64,000 nucleotides of DNA from Eubacteriales bacterium mix99. Lineage in GTDB: Bacteria; Bacillota; Clostridia; Caldicoprobacterales; DTU083. The stretch is from the NCBI GenBank assembly GCA_038396605.1, contig CP121690.1:1520500-1584499 (forward strand), given 5' to 3'. The position numbers and the translations under genes are program-made. The notes below the pieces were generated by a model, which ran no database searches, had not been told where the DNA came from, and saw nothing but the letters and a program-made list of their open reading frames with translations. Below, piece by piece: positions 1-8,841 of this stretch (positions within the stretch are counted from its first letter, which is position 1; the number at the start of each line of letters is the position of its first letter).

Positions 1-7
1 CTATGTT

Positions 8-115
8 CTATCCCGATACATACCTAAAAATCATTGTTGGTGTGACTAATTTATAAATTTTGTCATTTATATTAAAGTCCCGATTTATAAGGCTAATGTC
101 ATAAAGGTCATCCAT
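8..115 (-). CDS. Possible 35-residue small protein
   Basis: A short minus-strand reading frame begins with ATG behind an AAAGGAGT-like ribosome site (complement of 125-132) and ends with TAG. The product starts MDDLYDISLINRDF and has no motif I recognise. It may be a genuine small gene or the remnant of a longer one cut by rearrangement. The only support is the ribosome site and the open frame, so confidence is low. Confidence 0.25.
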   Translation of the reverse strand: MDDLYDISLINRDFNINDKIYKLVTPTMIFRYVSG

Positions 116-422
116 ATACTTCACACTCCTTTAATAAAACAAATCCTTAACTTATTTCTTCGCATAAAATGTATTCAGCTTAACAAAATTTTATAAAGAA
201 TAATACAGCTTTATACATATAATTCCTCCAATTTCAAATGGTTGCTAAACTGAGAATCAGCCATGCTATAGGCGATTACTCAATTAGACTGCGAAATTAA
301 CCATTCAAACAAAATCCGGCTTATTCTTCCACTAAACATTATAATAGTAGCACCAAAGCCTCACAATGTCACTCCGTGCATTTTAACGAATTGTCAAGGA
401 CTTTTTTATTGAAAACAGAATA
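116..422. other. AT-rich intergenic stretch without a visible gene
   Basis: This stretch is visibly AT-rich and has stops in every frame. It lies downstream of tnpW, which ends at 423 on the minus strand. I see no hairpin with a T-run and no repeat that I can support. Confidence 0.4.
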
Positions 423-626
423 TTACATCCGGCTGATCTCGTTGCGGAGCATCCGCTTGATTTTGTCGCTCATGGTTTCCCGGCTGGTGGCGCTAAAATG
501 GATTTGTACCCGGTAAGTGGTTTTGCCAATTTTCTTCACAAGCACGGGGCATTCGTTCTCCTGTGCAATAAGGGAGACAACACTGTCGGACATGGTGGTG
601 CTGTTGACGGATTTTTCGTTATTCAT
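423..626 (-). CDS. tnpW: Transposon-encoded TnpW family protein
   Basis: The 67-residue product starts MNNEKSVNSTTMSDSVV and ends KRMLRNEI-SRM. Its central part, PVLVKKIGKTTYRVQIHF, is typical of the small TnpW proteins of Tn4451/CTn-type elements, whose biochemical role is not known. The ATG at 626 is chosen because GAAAGGAGCG lies just upstream on the minus strand; the frame stays open further upstream but without a ribosome site. Before the IS1182 insertion it lay about 115 bases downstream of the cysteine-rich VLP gene, so the two probably formed one transcript. Confidence 0.75.
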   Translation of the reverse strand: MNNEKSVNSTTMSDSVVSLIAQENECPVLVKKIGKTTYRVQIHFSATSRETMSDKIKRMLRNEISRM

Positions 627-739
627 AGGCGCTCCTTTCACAATCATCGAATGAGAATTTATCGACTGTTGGGGGCCGCCTTCCGGACCTTGGGATACAA
701 ACACACAGGTCCCCCGTTGACATGCACCCGAAAAGCCTT

Positions 740-746
740 GATTTAT
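740..746. repeat. Target-site duplication of left IS1182 copy (left arm)
   Basis: GATTTAT directly abuts the inverted repeat and recurs at 4036-4042 on the other side of the element. Confidence 0.85.
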
Positions 747-872
747 AAGGGCACTGAAAAATCCCTGGTTTTTAAAACCGAGGATTTTTTGGTGTATAAA
801 TATTCGAATAAACATCAGAGAAATTAATACAAAAAACGAGTATCACCGAGGAAACCAAAAAAACAGCCATAA

Positions 873-1462
873 TCAGGCCGGATTTGGATCCATTAACTTG
901 ACTATCCGCTTTACATTAACCACAAAAGCCGTAAAATATGTTTGCAATCGCATAGAGGCAAGACCCACGGAATCGGCTCTGCCGAGGCCGTGGGTCACTT
1001 TCATCTCCCCGTTCTTTTCTTCAATTCTATGCCGGACTTTCATTCGCTCCCGGAAAGCGTCGCTGTTTTCAAACGAAAGTCTTTGTCGGTTCTTCTCGCT
1101 TGGCTGCGTAATGTTGTAGCATTTTCCCTTTGATTTCCCCATACGGCACTGCCCACACATCGGGCATTTCTGGCACTTTTTTTTACTGAAAAAATAGTTC
1201 AGATATGTGTTCCCGTTTTCTGCTGTCCTTTTCTCAACCCGCATCGCAAGCTCACCTGCCGGACATTGAAGTAGTCCGGCGTCCTTGTTGAATGAGAATC
1301 CTTCATCAAGCGACGTTGCAGCTGCCGCTGCAACAGCGGAGTTCGTTCTCGCGTAAAGTGTCACGCCCTTTTCTTCGCAAACATCAAGGTTGTCCTTGCT
1401 GACGTAGGCCATATCGCCAATGGCTTCTTTTACAGCTACACCGTTGTTTATGGCTTTTTCAA
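873..1462 (-). pseudogene. IS1182 transposase, 3' part (left copy)
   Basis: This is the C-terminal portion of the IS1182 transposase, including the cysteine cluster KCQKCPMCGQCRMGKSKGK and the C-terminal DDE-domain end (HRIEEKNGEMKVTHGLGRAD). The residues are identical to the intact copy at 61879-63348. The reading frame is cut at TTTTTCAA (1455-1462), the target site of the IS4-family insertion. The remnant could be translated only from an internal ATG and would lack most of the catalytic core. Confidence 0.85.
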
Positions 1463-3049
1463 CTCAAACTTCGCAGTTTGAAAAGAGCGATGAACCTTGA
1501 AAATTCAATGAATCCTGGTAAAGATATAGCATGAGACCCTCGATTTTGGTATAATTGAATTGCTAAAAACAATCATAATCGGAGGCTCATGCTATGAATA
1601 AAAGTATAACACAAACCACCCAGGATGATAAGCAGAATTCATCAACTGTCCAAAGATTTTTCAAAAGATTTCATGTCGCGTCAGCATTAAAAGCAGCCAA
1701 TGCATATAAGGAAAAAGGATTTTCTGTAGCCCGAATCTTCCAGTATCTGTTTTTGTTGGCTTTCTCCAATCGCTCCATGTACATGAATCTTTTGACAGGA
1801 AAGAATGTGCCTGCTTTTGCAAAGGATACTGCCTACCGGTTCATGAGAATGGCACATATAAACTGGATGCGCTTTACGACAATCCTTTCTTGCAGAATCA
1901 TAAAGGATACGGTTGCTCCCCTTACAAGCGATGATCGGGTCAATGCATTGGTGATTGACGACTCCGTATTCGATCGTAATCGCTCCAAAAAGGTGGAGCT
2001 GCTTGCTAAGATATACGATCATGCAAAGCATGTCTATCTCAATGGATTTCGTATGCTCACATTGGGATGGACAGATGGAAACACCTTTCTGCCAGTGAAC
2101 AGTGTTCTCCTGTCCTCTGAAAAAGAGAAAAATCGTATTACGGAGGCAAGCCAAATGGATAAACGTTCCGTTGGATACAAGCGCCGTAAACTTTCCGTGA
2201 CAAAGGGAACGGAAGCAATGCTGGAGCTGTTGAAAACTGCAAAAGCAGCGGCTATTCCGGCGAAGTATGTTCTTTTTGACAGCTGGTTTTCTTCCCCGAA
2301 AACTCTTCATGCCGTAAAGGAAATTGGCTATGATGTAATTGGCATGGTGAAGAAATCCTCTAAAATGCACTTTGTCTATGAAGGAGAAAGCTTATCACTA
2401 CCCGATATTTACATGCGCAACAAAAAACGTCGCGGCAGGTCCCGGTACCTTCTTTCTGTCAGAGTGGATGTTGTTAAGGACGGGAAAGTTATCCCGGCTA
2501 AAGTCGTATATGTCCGCAACAAAAGAAAGAGGAAAGAGTACCTCTGCCTGATATCCACGGATCTGTCCCTGACGGAAGAAGAAATCATCCAGGTTTATGG
2601 AAAACGCTGGGATATCGAAGTCTTTTTTAAGGTCTGCAAAAGCTATTTACGATTAAGCAAAGAATGCAGATCTCTGTCATACGATGCAGTAACTGCTCAT
2701 ACGGCAGTTGTTTTCGCCCGATACATGATGCTCTCCATCGAAAACCGTGAATCACAGGATGAACGGTCTCTGGGTGAACTGTTTTTGTACTTCTCTGATG
2801 AAATGGCTGATATTACATGGATACAAGCATTTCATCTGCTTATGGACACATTCAAGGAAAAGCTATCCGATTATCTTGAATTATCCGAGAAGCAAATTTC
2901 TAGTTTAATGGATGCATTTATGAAAGCCCTTCCCCCAACATTGCTAAGAAGCCTAAAGGCCGCATAAATCAAGAGAATGTTTCTGGTTGATTCCTGCTTC
3001 TTGTTGAATTTTCAAGGTTCATAGCCTATATCCATATGCGAAGTTTGAG
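1463..3049 (+). mobile_element. IS4-family insertion sequence nested inside IS1182
   Basis: Inverted repeats CTCAAACTTCGCA (from 1463) and TGCGAAGTTTGAG (to 3049) bound a 1587-bp element. An 8-bp duplication TTTTTCAA lies at 1455-1462 and 3050-3057. Removing the element and one duplication recreates the sequence of the intact IS1182 copy across the junction, so the endpoints are firm. Confidence 0.9.
1594..2967 (+). CDS. IS4-family DDE transposase
   Basis: This 457-residue transposase cuts and rejoins the element ends. The family's catalytic pattern is visible: an aspartate in VIDDSVFDRN (about residue 122), one in FDSWFSSP (about residue 230), and the Y-R-E-K signature in YGKRWDIEVFFKVCK. 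A good ribosome site (CGGAGG) and a TATAAT-like box (about 1549) precede the ATG. It fills most of the 1587-bp element and looks intact, with no frameshift or internal stop, so it could be active. The IS4 assignment is from the motif layout; the subgroup is not determined. Confidence 0.85.
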   Translation: MNKSITQTTQDDKQNSSTVQRFFKRFHVASALKAANAYKEKGFSVARIFQYLFLLAFSNRSMYMNLLTGKNVPAFAKDTAYRFMRMAHINWMRFTTILSCRIIKDTVAPLTSDDRVNALVIDDSVFDRNRSKKVELLAKIYDHAKHVYLNGFRMLTLGWTDGNTFLPVNSVLLSSEKEKNRITEASQMDKRSVGYKRRKLSVTKGTEAMLELLKTAKAAAIPAKYVLFDSWFSSPKTLHAVKEIGYDVIGMVKKSSKMHFVYEGESLSLPDIYMRNKKRRGRSRYLLSVRVDVVKDGKVIPAKVVYVRNKRKRKEYLCLISTDLSLTEEEIIQVYGKRWDIEVFFKVCKSYLRLSKECRSLSYDAVTAHTAVVFARYMMLSIENRESQDERSLGELFLYFSDEMADITWIQAFHLLMDTFKEKLSDYLELSEKQISSLMDAFMKALPPTLLRSLKAA

Positions 3050-3937
3050 TTTTTCAAGTAAAACCGGCAATTGGGTACAGTCCGGTTCTCCGCCGTGCGT
3101 GACTTTAACCCCTGTTATAATACGTTCTTCGGTCATTGCAAGATGGTTTTTGTACCCGAAAAATGTGCTGGTCGCCGTTTTATGTCCGAAACGGGCATCC
3201 TCATCGGCTTTTGAGCGAATCTCACGTATGCGATCCGTGTCCAACAGTTCCTTTATACGCTCATATAATTCAATTAAACCGGTCTTTTCACTTTGCAGTA
3301 TATCTTCGCCAATATTTTCCAGCAACTGATAAGTATACTGAATCTCGTCCGCCAATTCGGCGGTTTCACTTGGCTTCTCAGGGAACTTTTCCGAAAGCTC
3401 TATCATCTCACGGTATATTTCACGCCGCAGCTGTTTACTCAAATCACGCAATACCTGTGTGACGGTTTTGGGGCGGGCATTTGCCGTAGTATGCGTCGAA
3501 TCCACAATAATCGCTGTGGATTTTATCAGCCCTTTTTCGATTGCTTGGCGTATCATTTCGCGCAACATTTCATCCAGTATATCTTCCGTTATGCGGGTCT
3601 TCCGGAATTTTGTGAGTAAGCTGGGGTCTATCATTTCGGCTTCCGGGTCTAAATTAAGAAAATACTTATACGCCATATCGGTCTGCGCACTGCTGATTAA
3701 CTTCTCGTCTGACAAGTCATACACTTTCTTCAGAAACATCAGCTTGAACATCATTTCGGGTTCTTTAGCCGGACGCCCAAAATTTTCACAATACTGCTTT
3801 CGCAACATTGGGTTCACAAAGCTGAAATCTATGCTTTCTTTGATTTTTCTCAGTATATGTTCTTCTGATACAACAATATCATACAGCCCCTGATAAGGGG
3901 ATAATGACATTTTTATCTGACTATTATCTCGCAGCAC
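3050..3937 (-). pseudogene. IS1182 transposase, 5' part (left copy)
   Basis: This is the N-terminal portion of the left-copy transposase, starting MLRDNSQIKMSLSPYQGL and running to the insertion point after LPVLLEK. It contains the family's N-terminal domain and the first aspartate region (IIVDSTHTTANARPK). It is identical in sequence to the right copy. After the IS4 junction a few foreign codons follow before a stop, giving a truncated product of about 303 residues without the complete catalytic triad. Confidence 0.85.
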
Positions 3938-4041
3938 TTTACTTCCCCCATTGCCTCGTTTCTATGAATAATTATACCATATATGCAAGAAAAAGTCCAA
4001 TTCTCAATCGAGAATCGGACTTTTTCAGTGCCCTTGATTTA

Positions 4042-4440
4042 TCAGACTTTTTCCTGCTCTAAATGCGTAAAAATTGTGTATCGTTTCCGCTGCCTTGCGG
4101 CCTCCTTGTGGTGGCGCTCCCGTCCGGCGCAGTCTTGGCAGTACTTCGCGCAGTTGGAGCCGGGAAGGAACAGTGCCCCGCATATGACACATCGTTTTCC
4201 ATCCTGTCGGTGAAATAGGGCGGTTTCCAGTTCCTTGTCCAACGGGAGGATAGCAGTTCGGAACCACCGACATAATAGAGAATAGGAAATGCTTTGAACG
4301 CAAACGCATTCCTCTCCGTCATCCAGAGCAATGCAGTTGCCATCATCGTAGTTGCAACACTTATGCACTAACTGACGCATTCGGCGGTACTGGTGGTAGT
4401 TCATGGTAGGACTAGGTTCATATGGCTCTGTCGTTTTCAT
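4042..4440 (-). CDS. Cysteine-rich VLP domain protein
   Basis: The 132-residue protein has a central motif pattern seen in the cysteine-rich VLP proteins of Tn1549-like elements: MRQLVHKCCNYDDGNC near the N-terminus, then CVCVQSISYSLLCRWF, and a C-terminal zinc-ribbon-like set RCVICGALF...NCAKYCQDCAGRER. The paired cysteines suggest a small zinc protein; the function is unknown. Its ATG overlaps the end of the upstream 44-residue frame by 23 bases, suggesting coupled translation. An IS1182 copy is inserted one base into the region after its stop codon, leaving the gene intact. Confidence 0.75.
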   Translation of the reverse strand: MKTTEPYEPSPTMNYHQYRRMRQLVHKCCNYDDGNCIALDDGEECVCVQSISYSLLCRWFRTAILPLDKELETALFHRQDGKRCVICGALFLPGSNCAKYCQDCAGRERHHKEAARQRKRYTIFTHLEQEKV

Positions 4441-4552
4441 CGGCGGATTGTTCCCTTTCTTCCGGCTTCATAGCTGCTCCGAGCGCTGGCGGTAAGGTCG
4501 GCTGGATAAGAATATGAATCGTGATAGTGACGGTCAAAACAAATTCTTTCAT
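4418..4552 (-). CDS. Small hypothetical protein upstream of VLP gene
   Basis: A 44-residue frame starts at an ATG behind a strong AAGGAGGT site (complement of about 4559-4567) and ends inside the start of the VLP gene. The product begins MKEFVLTVTITIHILIQPTLP, a hydrophobic N-terminal half that could sit in the membrane, and ends with a charged tail. I do not recognise a family. The ribosome site and the overlap with VLP argue that it is translated, possibly as a leader peptide for VLP. Confidence 0.5.
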   Translation of the reverse strand: MKEFVLTVTITIHILIQPTLPPALGAAMKPEEREQSADENDRAI

Positions 4553-4661
4553 AAGACAACCTCCTTGAAAGTCAAATATATTGTTAATTTTTCGTGCTGT
4601 GTATTGTATTTATCGTGCAAATAGCATATACTATAAATGCCAGTAAGAAGGAGTTGATGAT

Positions 4662-4940
4662 ATGGCTGGAAATACAACAAATATCAGCATCCGCATGGAT
4701 TCGGATTTGAAAGCGCAGGCTGACGCCCTGTTCGGTGAACTGGGCATGAATTTGACCACGGCTTTCAATATCTTTGTTCGCCAATCGCTCCGGGATGGCG
4801 GCATTCCCTTTGACATCAAACTTGATCAGCCCAACAAGGAAACGATAGCCGCCATGCTGGAAGCGGAAAGGATTGCAAAGGATTCGTCCGTGAAGGGTTA
4901 CACCGATCTGGACGAATTGTTTGCAGACCTGAAGAAATGA
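4662..4940 (+). CDS. RelB/DinJ-family antitoxin
   Basis: The 92-residue protein begins with a ribbon-helix-helix segment (TTNISIRMDSDLKAQADALF) characteristic of RelB/DinJ antitoxins, followed by a helical tail (KETIAAMLEAERIAKD...LDELFADLKK) that would wrap the toxin. An AGAAGGAG ribosome site precedes the ATG. Its stop overlaps the toxin start (4937) by four bases, the usual arrangement for a type II pair. In such pairs the antitoxin, alone and with the toxin, represses the shared promoter. The pair is transcribed against its minus-strand neighbours, and it probably helps keep the element in the cell. Confidence 0.85.
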   Translation: MAGNTTNISIRMDSDLKAQADALFGELGMNLTTAFNIFVRQSLRDGGIPFDIKLDQPNKETIAAMLEAERIAKDSSVKGYTDLDELFADLKK

Positions 4941-5227
4941 GAAAGACAAAGTATACGGTCAAGGTCACCACGCAATTCCGAAAGGATTACAAGTTGGCAA
5001 TGAAGCGCGGCCTAAAAATCGAATTGCTGGAAAAGATTGTTACATCACTGGCGACGGGTACGCCACTGCCGGAGAAAAACAAAGACCACGCGCTTTCTAG
5101 CGATTGGGCCGGGCACCGGGAATGCCATATTCTCCCGGATTGGCTGCTGATCTACCGCATCGAAAACGATGTACTGGTATTGACTTTGGCTCGCACCGGA
5201 ACGCACAGCGACTTATTCGGAAAATAA
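4937..5227 (+). CDS. YafQ-family toxin (RelE/ParE superfamily mRNA interferase)
   Basis: The 96-residue protein shows the YafQ layout: TVKVTTQFRKDYKLAMKRG near the N-terminus, the WAGHRECHILPDWLLIYR core, and a C-terminal RTGTHSDLFGK. The two core histidines and the aspartate (HRECHILPD) plus the C-terminal histidine match residues used by YafQ for ribosome-dependent mRNA cutting. It is translationally coupled to the DinJ-like antitoxin just upstream. A strong hairpin terminator follows. Confidence 0.85.
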   Translation: MRKTKYTVKVTTQFRKDYKLAMKRGLKIELLEKIVTSLATGTPLPEKNKDHALSSDWAGHRECHILPDWLLIYRIENDVLVLTLARTGTHSDLFGK

Positions 5228-5232
5228 CGGAG

Positions 5233-5264
5233 CGCCGTATGGGGAAACCTATACGGCGTTTTTT
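5233..5264 (+). terminator. Rho-independent terminator of the toxin-antitoxin operon
   Basis: CGCCGTAT and ATACGGCG form an 8-bp perfect stem around a 10-base loop, followed by six T. It starts a few bases after the toxin stop codon and ends at the 3' end of the minus-strand relaxase remnant, so it separates converging transcripts. Confidence 0.8.
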
Positions 5265-6654
5265 ACCGCTCAGGTTCCTGTTTTCGATCTCTGAACTTTT
5301 CAGACCGAGCAAGCTCATCGGCGGTCTTGCGGATTTTCTCCACGGCTTGAATGTCCGCGCGCATGGCCTTCATTTTTTGATAGAACGCCTTTTCATTGAT
5401 GGTCAGGTGCTCCGCTTCGGCCCGCCATTCCTTCGGCGTAATCTTTTCGCCGGACGCTTTCAGCCCGTCCAGATACCGCGTAGCGGCGTCATACAGGGCG
5501 AGTCCCGCCCGGTACGTTTCCCGTGTTTTCGGTTTTAGGGCGGCAAGCCTTTGATGGGAAACCCTGTTTTCGGAATACTGCTTCCACATGGCAAGCCGTT
5601 CGTCCAGTTGGTCGATCTGCCGCCCGATAGCCGCAATCTCGCCGCGCAGAGTGTAATACTGCGTCTGCATGGCGGTCACTTTTGCGTGAAGCTCCGGCAT
5701 GGAGGAAATGCCGTTTTCCTGCAAAAAATTGAACAGGGCGGCGCTCTCTTTGAGCGCCTTTACCTTGCCGTAGCGGGTTGTCGGTTTCGCTGCGGCCTGC
5801 GCCTGTTGAAGCTGTTCCCAAACGCTCCGCTTTTCTTCCGGCTTCGCCGCCTGCTGTTTCGACCAGTTGTAAAGCCGGGTGATCCGGGCCTTGATCTCTT
5901 TAAGAAGTCGGTTCTGCGCGGCGATTTCCCGGTTGACCACGCCCTTCTCGGTGGGGATGCCCCGGCGCTCCATCTGCGTGGCGGCGACGCCCATGTGAAC
6001 GGTGGGCACCTTCTCGATGCCCTGCCGGGCGTAGCTGCGGTGGTCGATACGCTGCGGCAATTCTTTTTGCTCCAACGCTCGATTCGCATACTCGGCCCAT
6101 GCCGCCCGCCACGCTTCAGCCTTGCCCGGATCGTTCCAGTTAGTGGTATTGACCCGATGGCTTTTGAAATCGCCACCGGGGAGCCGGATGCGCTGGCCGC
6201 GCCCGTCGAGGTCGTATTCCTTTCGGCATTTCGCGCCCCATTCGCCGTTCTCTTTCAACGAGCGGAGGGTAAGTATGATATGAGCGTGCGGGTTCCCGTC
6301 GCCCTTGTCGTGGATGGAAAAATCCGCGCACATACCGGAAGATACAAAAGTGTCCCGGACATAGGTGCGGACAAGCCGGATTTGTTCCTCCCGGTCAAGC
6401 TCGACGGGCAGGGCGATTTCGATCTCGCGGGCAAGCTGGGCGGCGCGGCTTTTCTCAATTTTTTCCACGCTGTTCCAGAGGGTGGAGCGGTCGGAAAATC
6501 CCGGCGGGGCATGGGTTGGGATAAGGATTTCAGAATGTACCACGCCGCCCTTTTTCGTATAATCGTGCGTGATGCCGTCCTACTCGTTTGTGAGCTTCTG
6601 GCCAAGCTGACGAATTTCCTTCCGTATGGTTTGCGGCTCTTGTGATGATTGCAT
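5263..6654 (-). pseudogene. MobA/MobL-family relaxase, N-terminally lost and carrying a stop codon
   Basis: From 6543 down to 5263 a 426-residue frame matches MobA/MobL relaxases: HSEILIPTHAPPGFSDRSTLW, the metal-binding HDKGDGNPHAHIILT motif, and a long coiled C-terminal part. The family normally begins about 40 residues earlier with a conserved strand and the nicking tyrosine. Here the upstream codons read KLTNE-stop-DGITHDYTKKGG: a TAG (complement of 6580-6582) stands where the family has tryptophan, a single G-to-A change. Further upstream the sequence (from ATG at 6654) no longer resembles a relaxase. The protein therefore probably cannot nick DNA. The GTG at 6543 has no good ribosome site. 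Confidence 0.75.
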
Positions 6655-6669
6655 TGTATTCAATGTTAT

Positions 6670-7101
6670 TCACTCCATCCATTTTTTCTTTTCAAAGTAA
6701 TGCCGGAGATTTTTCACACCTTTTCTTACGGAATCGCAAACGCCGCTGCTGTTTACGCCTTCGGTGCGGGCAATGTCCACTTTTTTCATACCAAGAATGT
6801 AATGCGCATACACACGTCGCGCCTGAATGGGCGGCAGATGTTCAAGAGCTTCATAAAGCTGTTGCATCGAAACTTTTTGCATCAGAATTTCTTCGGGTGA
6901 CGGTTCCGTGTGAAGAATGCTGTTTTCAATGCCGTCGTTGCAATCCAACGAATAGTAGGCTTTGTGATACCAAGCCCGGTGGTGATAGTTGTCTTCCTGC
7001 CTTTTCGCCAATAGAAATGCTTCAGCAATTTCATCGCTGACCTCGACGGGATGATCTTCTGTAAGGAACGGGTAGTATTTGCGCAGATTGATGGTTGGCA
7101 T
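6670..7101 (-). CDS. RNA polymerase sigma-70-like protein (region 4 type)
   Basis: The 143-residue product starts MPTINLRKYYPFLTED and ends in a sigma region-4-like helix-turn-helix (LEHLPPIQARRVYAHYILGMKKVDIARTEGVNSSGVCDSVRKGVKNL). Such proteins are common beside the mobilisation genes of conjugative elements and are presumed to direct transcription of element genes. The ATG at 7101 is favoured by a GGAGG site eight bases upstream; an upstream ATG would add 29 residues with no ribosome site. It ends 15 bases before the start of the relaxase remnant, so they may have been co-transcribed. Confidence 0.7.
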   Translation of the reverse strand: MPTINLRKYYPFLTEDHPVEVSDEIAEAFLLAKRQEDNYHHRAWYHKAYYSLDCNDGIENSILHTEPSPEEILMQKVSMQQLYEALEHLPPIQARRVYAHYILGMKKVDIARTEGVNSSGVCDSVRKGVKNLRHYFEKKKWME

Positions 7102-7214
7102 ACGGTTAACCTCCAAACAGCAAAAGGGGCAGACAGATTGAAACTGCCTGTCCCTTTTGCTTGTCTGATAGAGCAAAAAGCCCTTCACCGGTTAGCCTGA
7201 AAATACGTTTTCGA

Positions 7215-7619
7215 TTACTCTGGATGCAAAGCGCATTTTACTTTTTTTCTGACCGCTTCGATGCTTCTCAAAACAGCAGACTTGGAACAGCCGTAGATGT
7301 TACCAATCTGGGAACAACTGAGCCCTTCTAAAGCGTAAAGCAGAAACCGATAACGCTGTTTTGCCGTGCAGCTTTCCAACGCCGTCGTAATCTCCCGAAG
7401 GGTTTCTTTTCGGCAAAGCCAATCCTCCGGCGTTTCATAGTAGCTCCGGCTGCATTCATGGGCGACAATGTATTCGTCAAACTCGCGTCCGTCCCAATGA
7501 CGTCGCTGCTCATGAAACAGGTTTTCGGTTTTGTGATCGGCCCGATCAAGATATTCTCCGACTTCGACGGACACTTCCACGTTTACGCTTTGTCCGTACA
7601 TTTTGATATGGACATCCAT
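7215..7619 (-). CDS. Sigma-70 region 4-like helix-turn-helix protein
   Basis: The 134-residue product starts MDVHIKMYGQSVNVEVSVEVGEYLDRADHK, a short beta-rich N-terminal part, and ends with an HTH of sigma-70 region 4 type (LESCTAKQRYRFLLYALEGLSCSQIGNIYGCSKSAVLRSIEAVRKK). The start at 7619 is supported by AAAGGACGG upstream on the minus strand. With its downstream neighbour it makes a pair of small sigma-like regulators in the same direction, probably controlling the element's excision or transfer genes; the targets cannot be read from the sequence. Confidence 0.65.
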   Translation of the reverse strand: MDVHIKMYGQSVNVEVSVEVGEYLDRADHKTENLFHEQRRHWDGREFDEYIVAHECSRSYYETPEDWLCRKETLREITTALESCTAKQRYRFLLYALEGLSCSQIGNIYGCSKSAVLRSIEAVRKKVKCALHPE

Positions 7620-8082
7620 AGTTTTTCCGTCCTTTCTGAATGTTTTGAAAATCCAGAAAAGACGGTGGGAGACGAACGGCAGCGAGACTGAATATCGGGA
7701 CATATTAAAAATGAACATAAAAAGGCACCTTTGCAGGAGAGCCCCTGAAAGGTGTCATCTGAAAAAAGAGCGCAGTAGTGGACTATAAATTGATATAGCT
7801 TTTTTAAGACTATGTAGAAGAGTGGTTTTGGTTACATATGGTCGTCACGGTAAGGTGGCGGCCCTTGATAAATAAAAATCAGCGACTTTGGATGCATAGA
7901 ATCCTCCTGTTCCAAAGCCACCGTGGTAAAAAGGACGCAATTATTACGCCCTCACTACTCTCTTCTTCAAAAGCAAAAAAGGCGGCTTTGATTTTTATTT
8001 CAAAACTGTCTTATGGCAATTAAAATTTAGCTATAACAACTCTGCCGCCATAACAACGGTTCGTTTTCGTTGGAAAATTGCT
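7620..8082. other. Intergenic region with several inverted repeats
   Basis: No coding frame stands out. At 7721-7757 GGCACCTTT and AAAGGTGTC form an imperfect hairpin. AAATAAAAATC (7870-7880) pairs perfectly with GATTTTTATTT (7990-8000), enclosing a smaller CTTTGG/CCAAAG pair. The region lies after the minus-strand ABC exporter genes and before the sigma-like gene, so it should hold the exporter's terminator and the sigma gene's promoter, but I cannot place either with confidence. Confidence 0.4.
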
Positions 8083-8841
8083 TTATAGACTTGTCTCCTT
8101 TTTTAATCTATGCAATGCCCACGAAAAGCTGATCAGGCATAGAACGGCGAGTAGAAGGATGGCCAAGATTACATCATGGGCAACAATGTTTCCCTGTAAA
8201 ATCAAATTTCGTAAAACATTGATTACATGAGTAAACGGGTTCAGATTGACCGCGATTTTAAGTCCCCCGGATAATTTATCTTCTGGAAATAACGCTGTGC
8301 TGAGGAAAAAGATCGGCAAAACAATCGCGTTCATCACGGTTTCATAAAGGACTTCATTGGGAAGGCACAGGCTGATTGCGTAAGTTAACCCTGCCATAAA
8401 GAAAGCCGTCAGAAAGACAAGCAAAATAATTATAAGCAGTCCCCAAAATCCCGAAGCGATTTTTACCGAGAAAAACAGGCTGACAACGCACATAATGGCT
8501 ACTTCAATAAAGGTACATAATACCGCTTCCAATACCTGACCGAGTACAATTGAGCTTCTTTGAACCGGGGCAATCAATATCCGGTAAAAGCTGCCGTCCG
8601 TCTTCATAAGGTAATTCATAATTCCACTGCTGCTGCAAGTCCCGAAGCTCACCAATACAATCAGTCCGGGGAGAATAAAAGCCGTATAGTTTTGGATTCC
8701 AATGCCCTGCATCGCTTGTCCGGCGACGGCGCTATATAAAACCAGCCAAAGCATAGGCTGCAAAATGGTAATCACGATCGTGAAAGCGTTGTGGAAACGC
8801 CACTTTATGTCTCGCCCAAGTAAAGTTAAAACGCCCATCAA
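8083..8841 (-). CDS. ABC-2 type transporter permease
   Basis: This 252-residue integral membrane protein has about six hydrophobic segments and the ABC-2 signature region around LYETVMNAIVLPIFFLSTALFPEDKLSGG...NLNPFTHVINVLRNLIL. It pairs with the ATPase encoded directly upstream, whose stop overlaps its start by four bases. ABC-2 permeases of this size (DrrB-like) export drugs, lipids or polysaccharides out of the cell. The linked AraC and GyrI-like genes suggest a small-molecule substrate sensed by those proteins, but the identity is not visible. Confidence 0.85.
   Translation of the reverse strand: MMGVLTLLGRDIKWRFHNAFTIVITILQPMLWLVLYSAVAGQAMQGIGIQNYTAFILPGLIVLVSFGTCSSSGIMNYLMKTDGSFYRILIAPVQRSSIVLGQVLEAVLCTFIEVAIMCVVSLFFSVKIASGFWGLLIIILLVFLTAFFMAGLTYAISLCLPNEVLYETVMNAIVLPIFFLSTALFPEDKLSGGLKIAVNLNPFTHVINVLRNLILQGNIVAHDVILAILLLAVLCLISFSWALHRLKKETSL

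Larger units (their letters stand above)
747..4035 (-). mobile_element. IS1182-family insertion sequence, left copy, split by an IS4-family element
   Basis: Terminal inverted repeats begin AAGGGCACTGAAAAA at both ends. A 7-bp target duplication GATTTAT is seen at 740-746 and 4036-4042. The transposase is on the minus strand and matches the right copy (61781-63474) residue for residue wherever they can be compared, but it is interrupted at 1463-3049 by another insertion. Without that insertion the element would be about 1.69 kb. It sits directly after the stop codon of the VLP gene, so it damaged no gene but separated VLP from tnpW. Confidence 0.9.
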
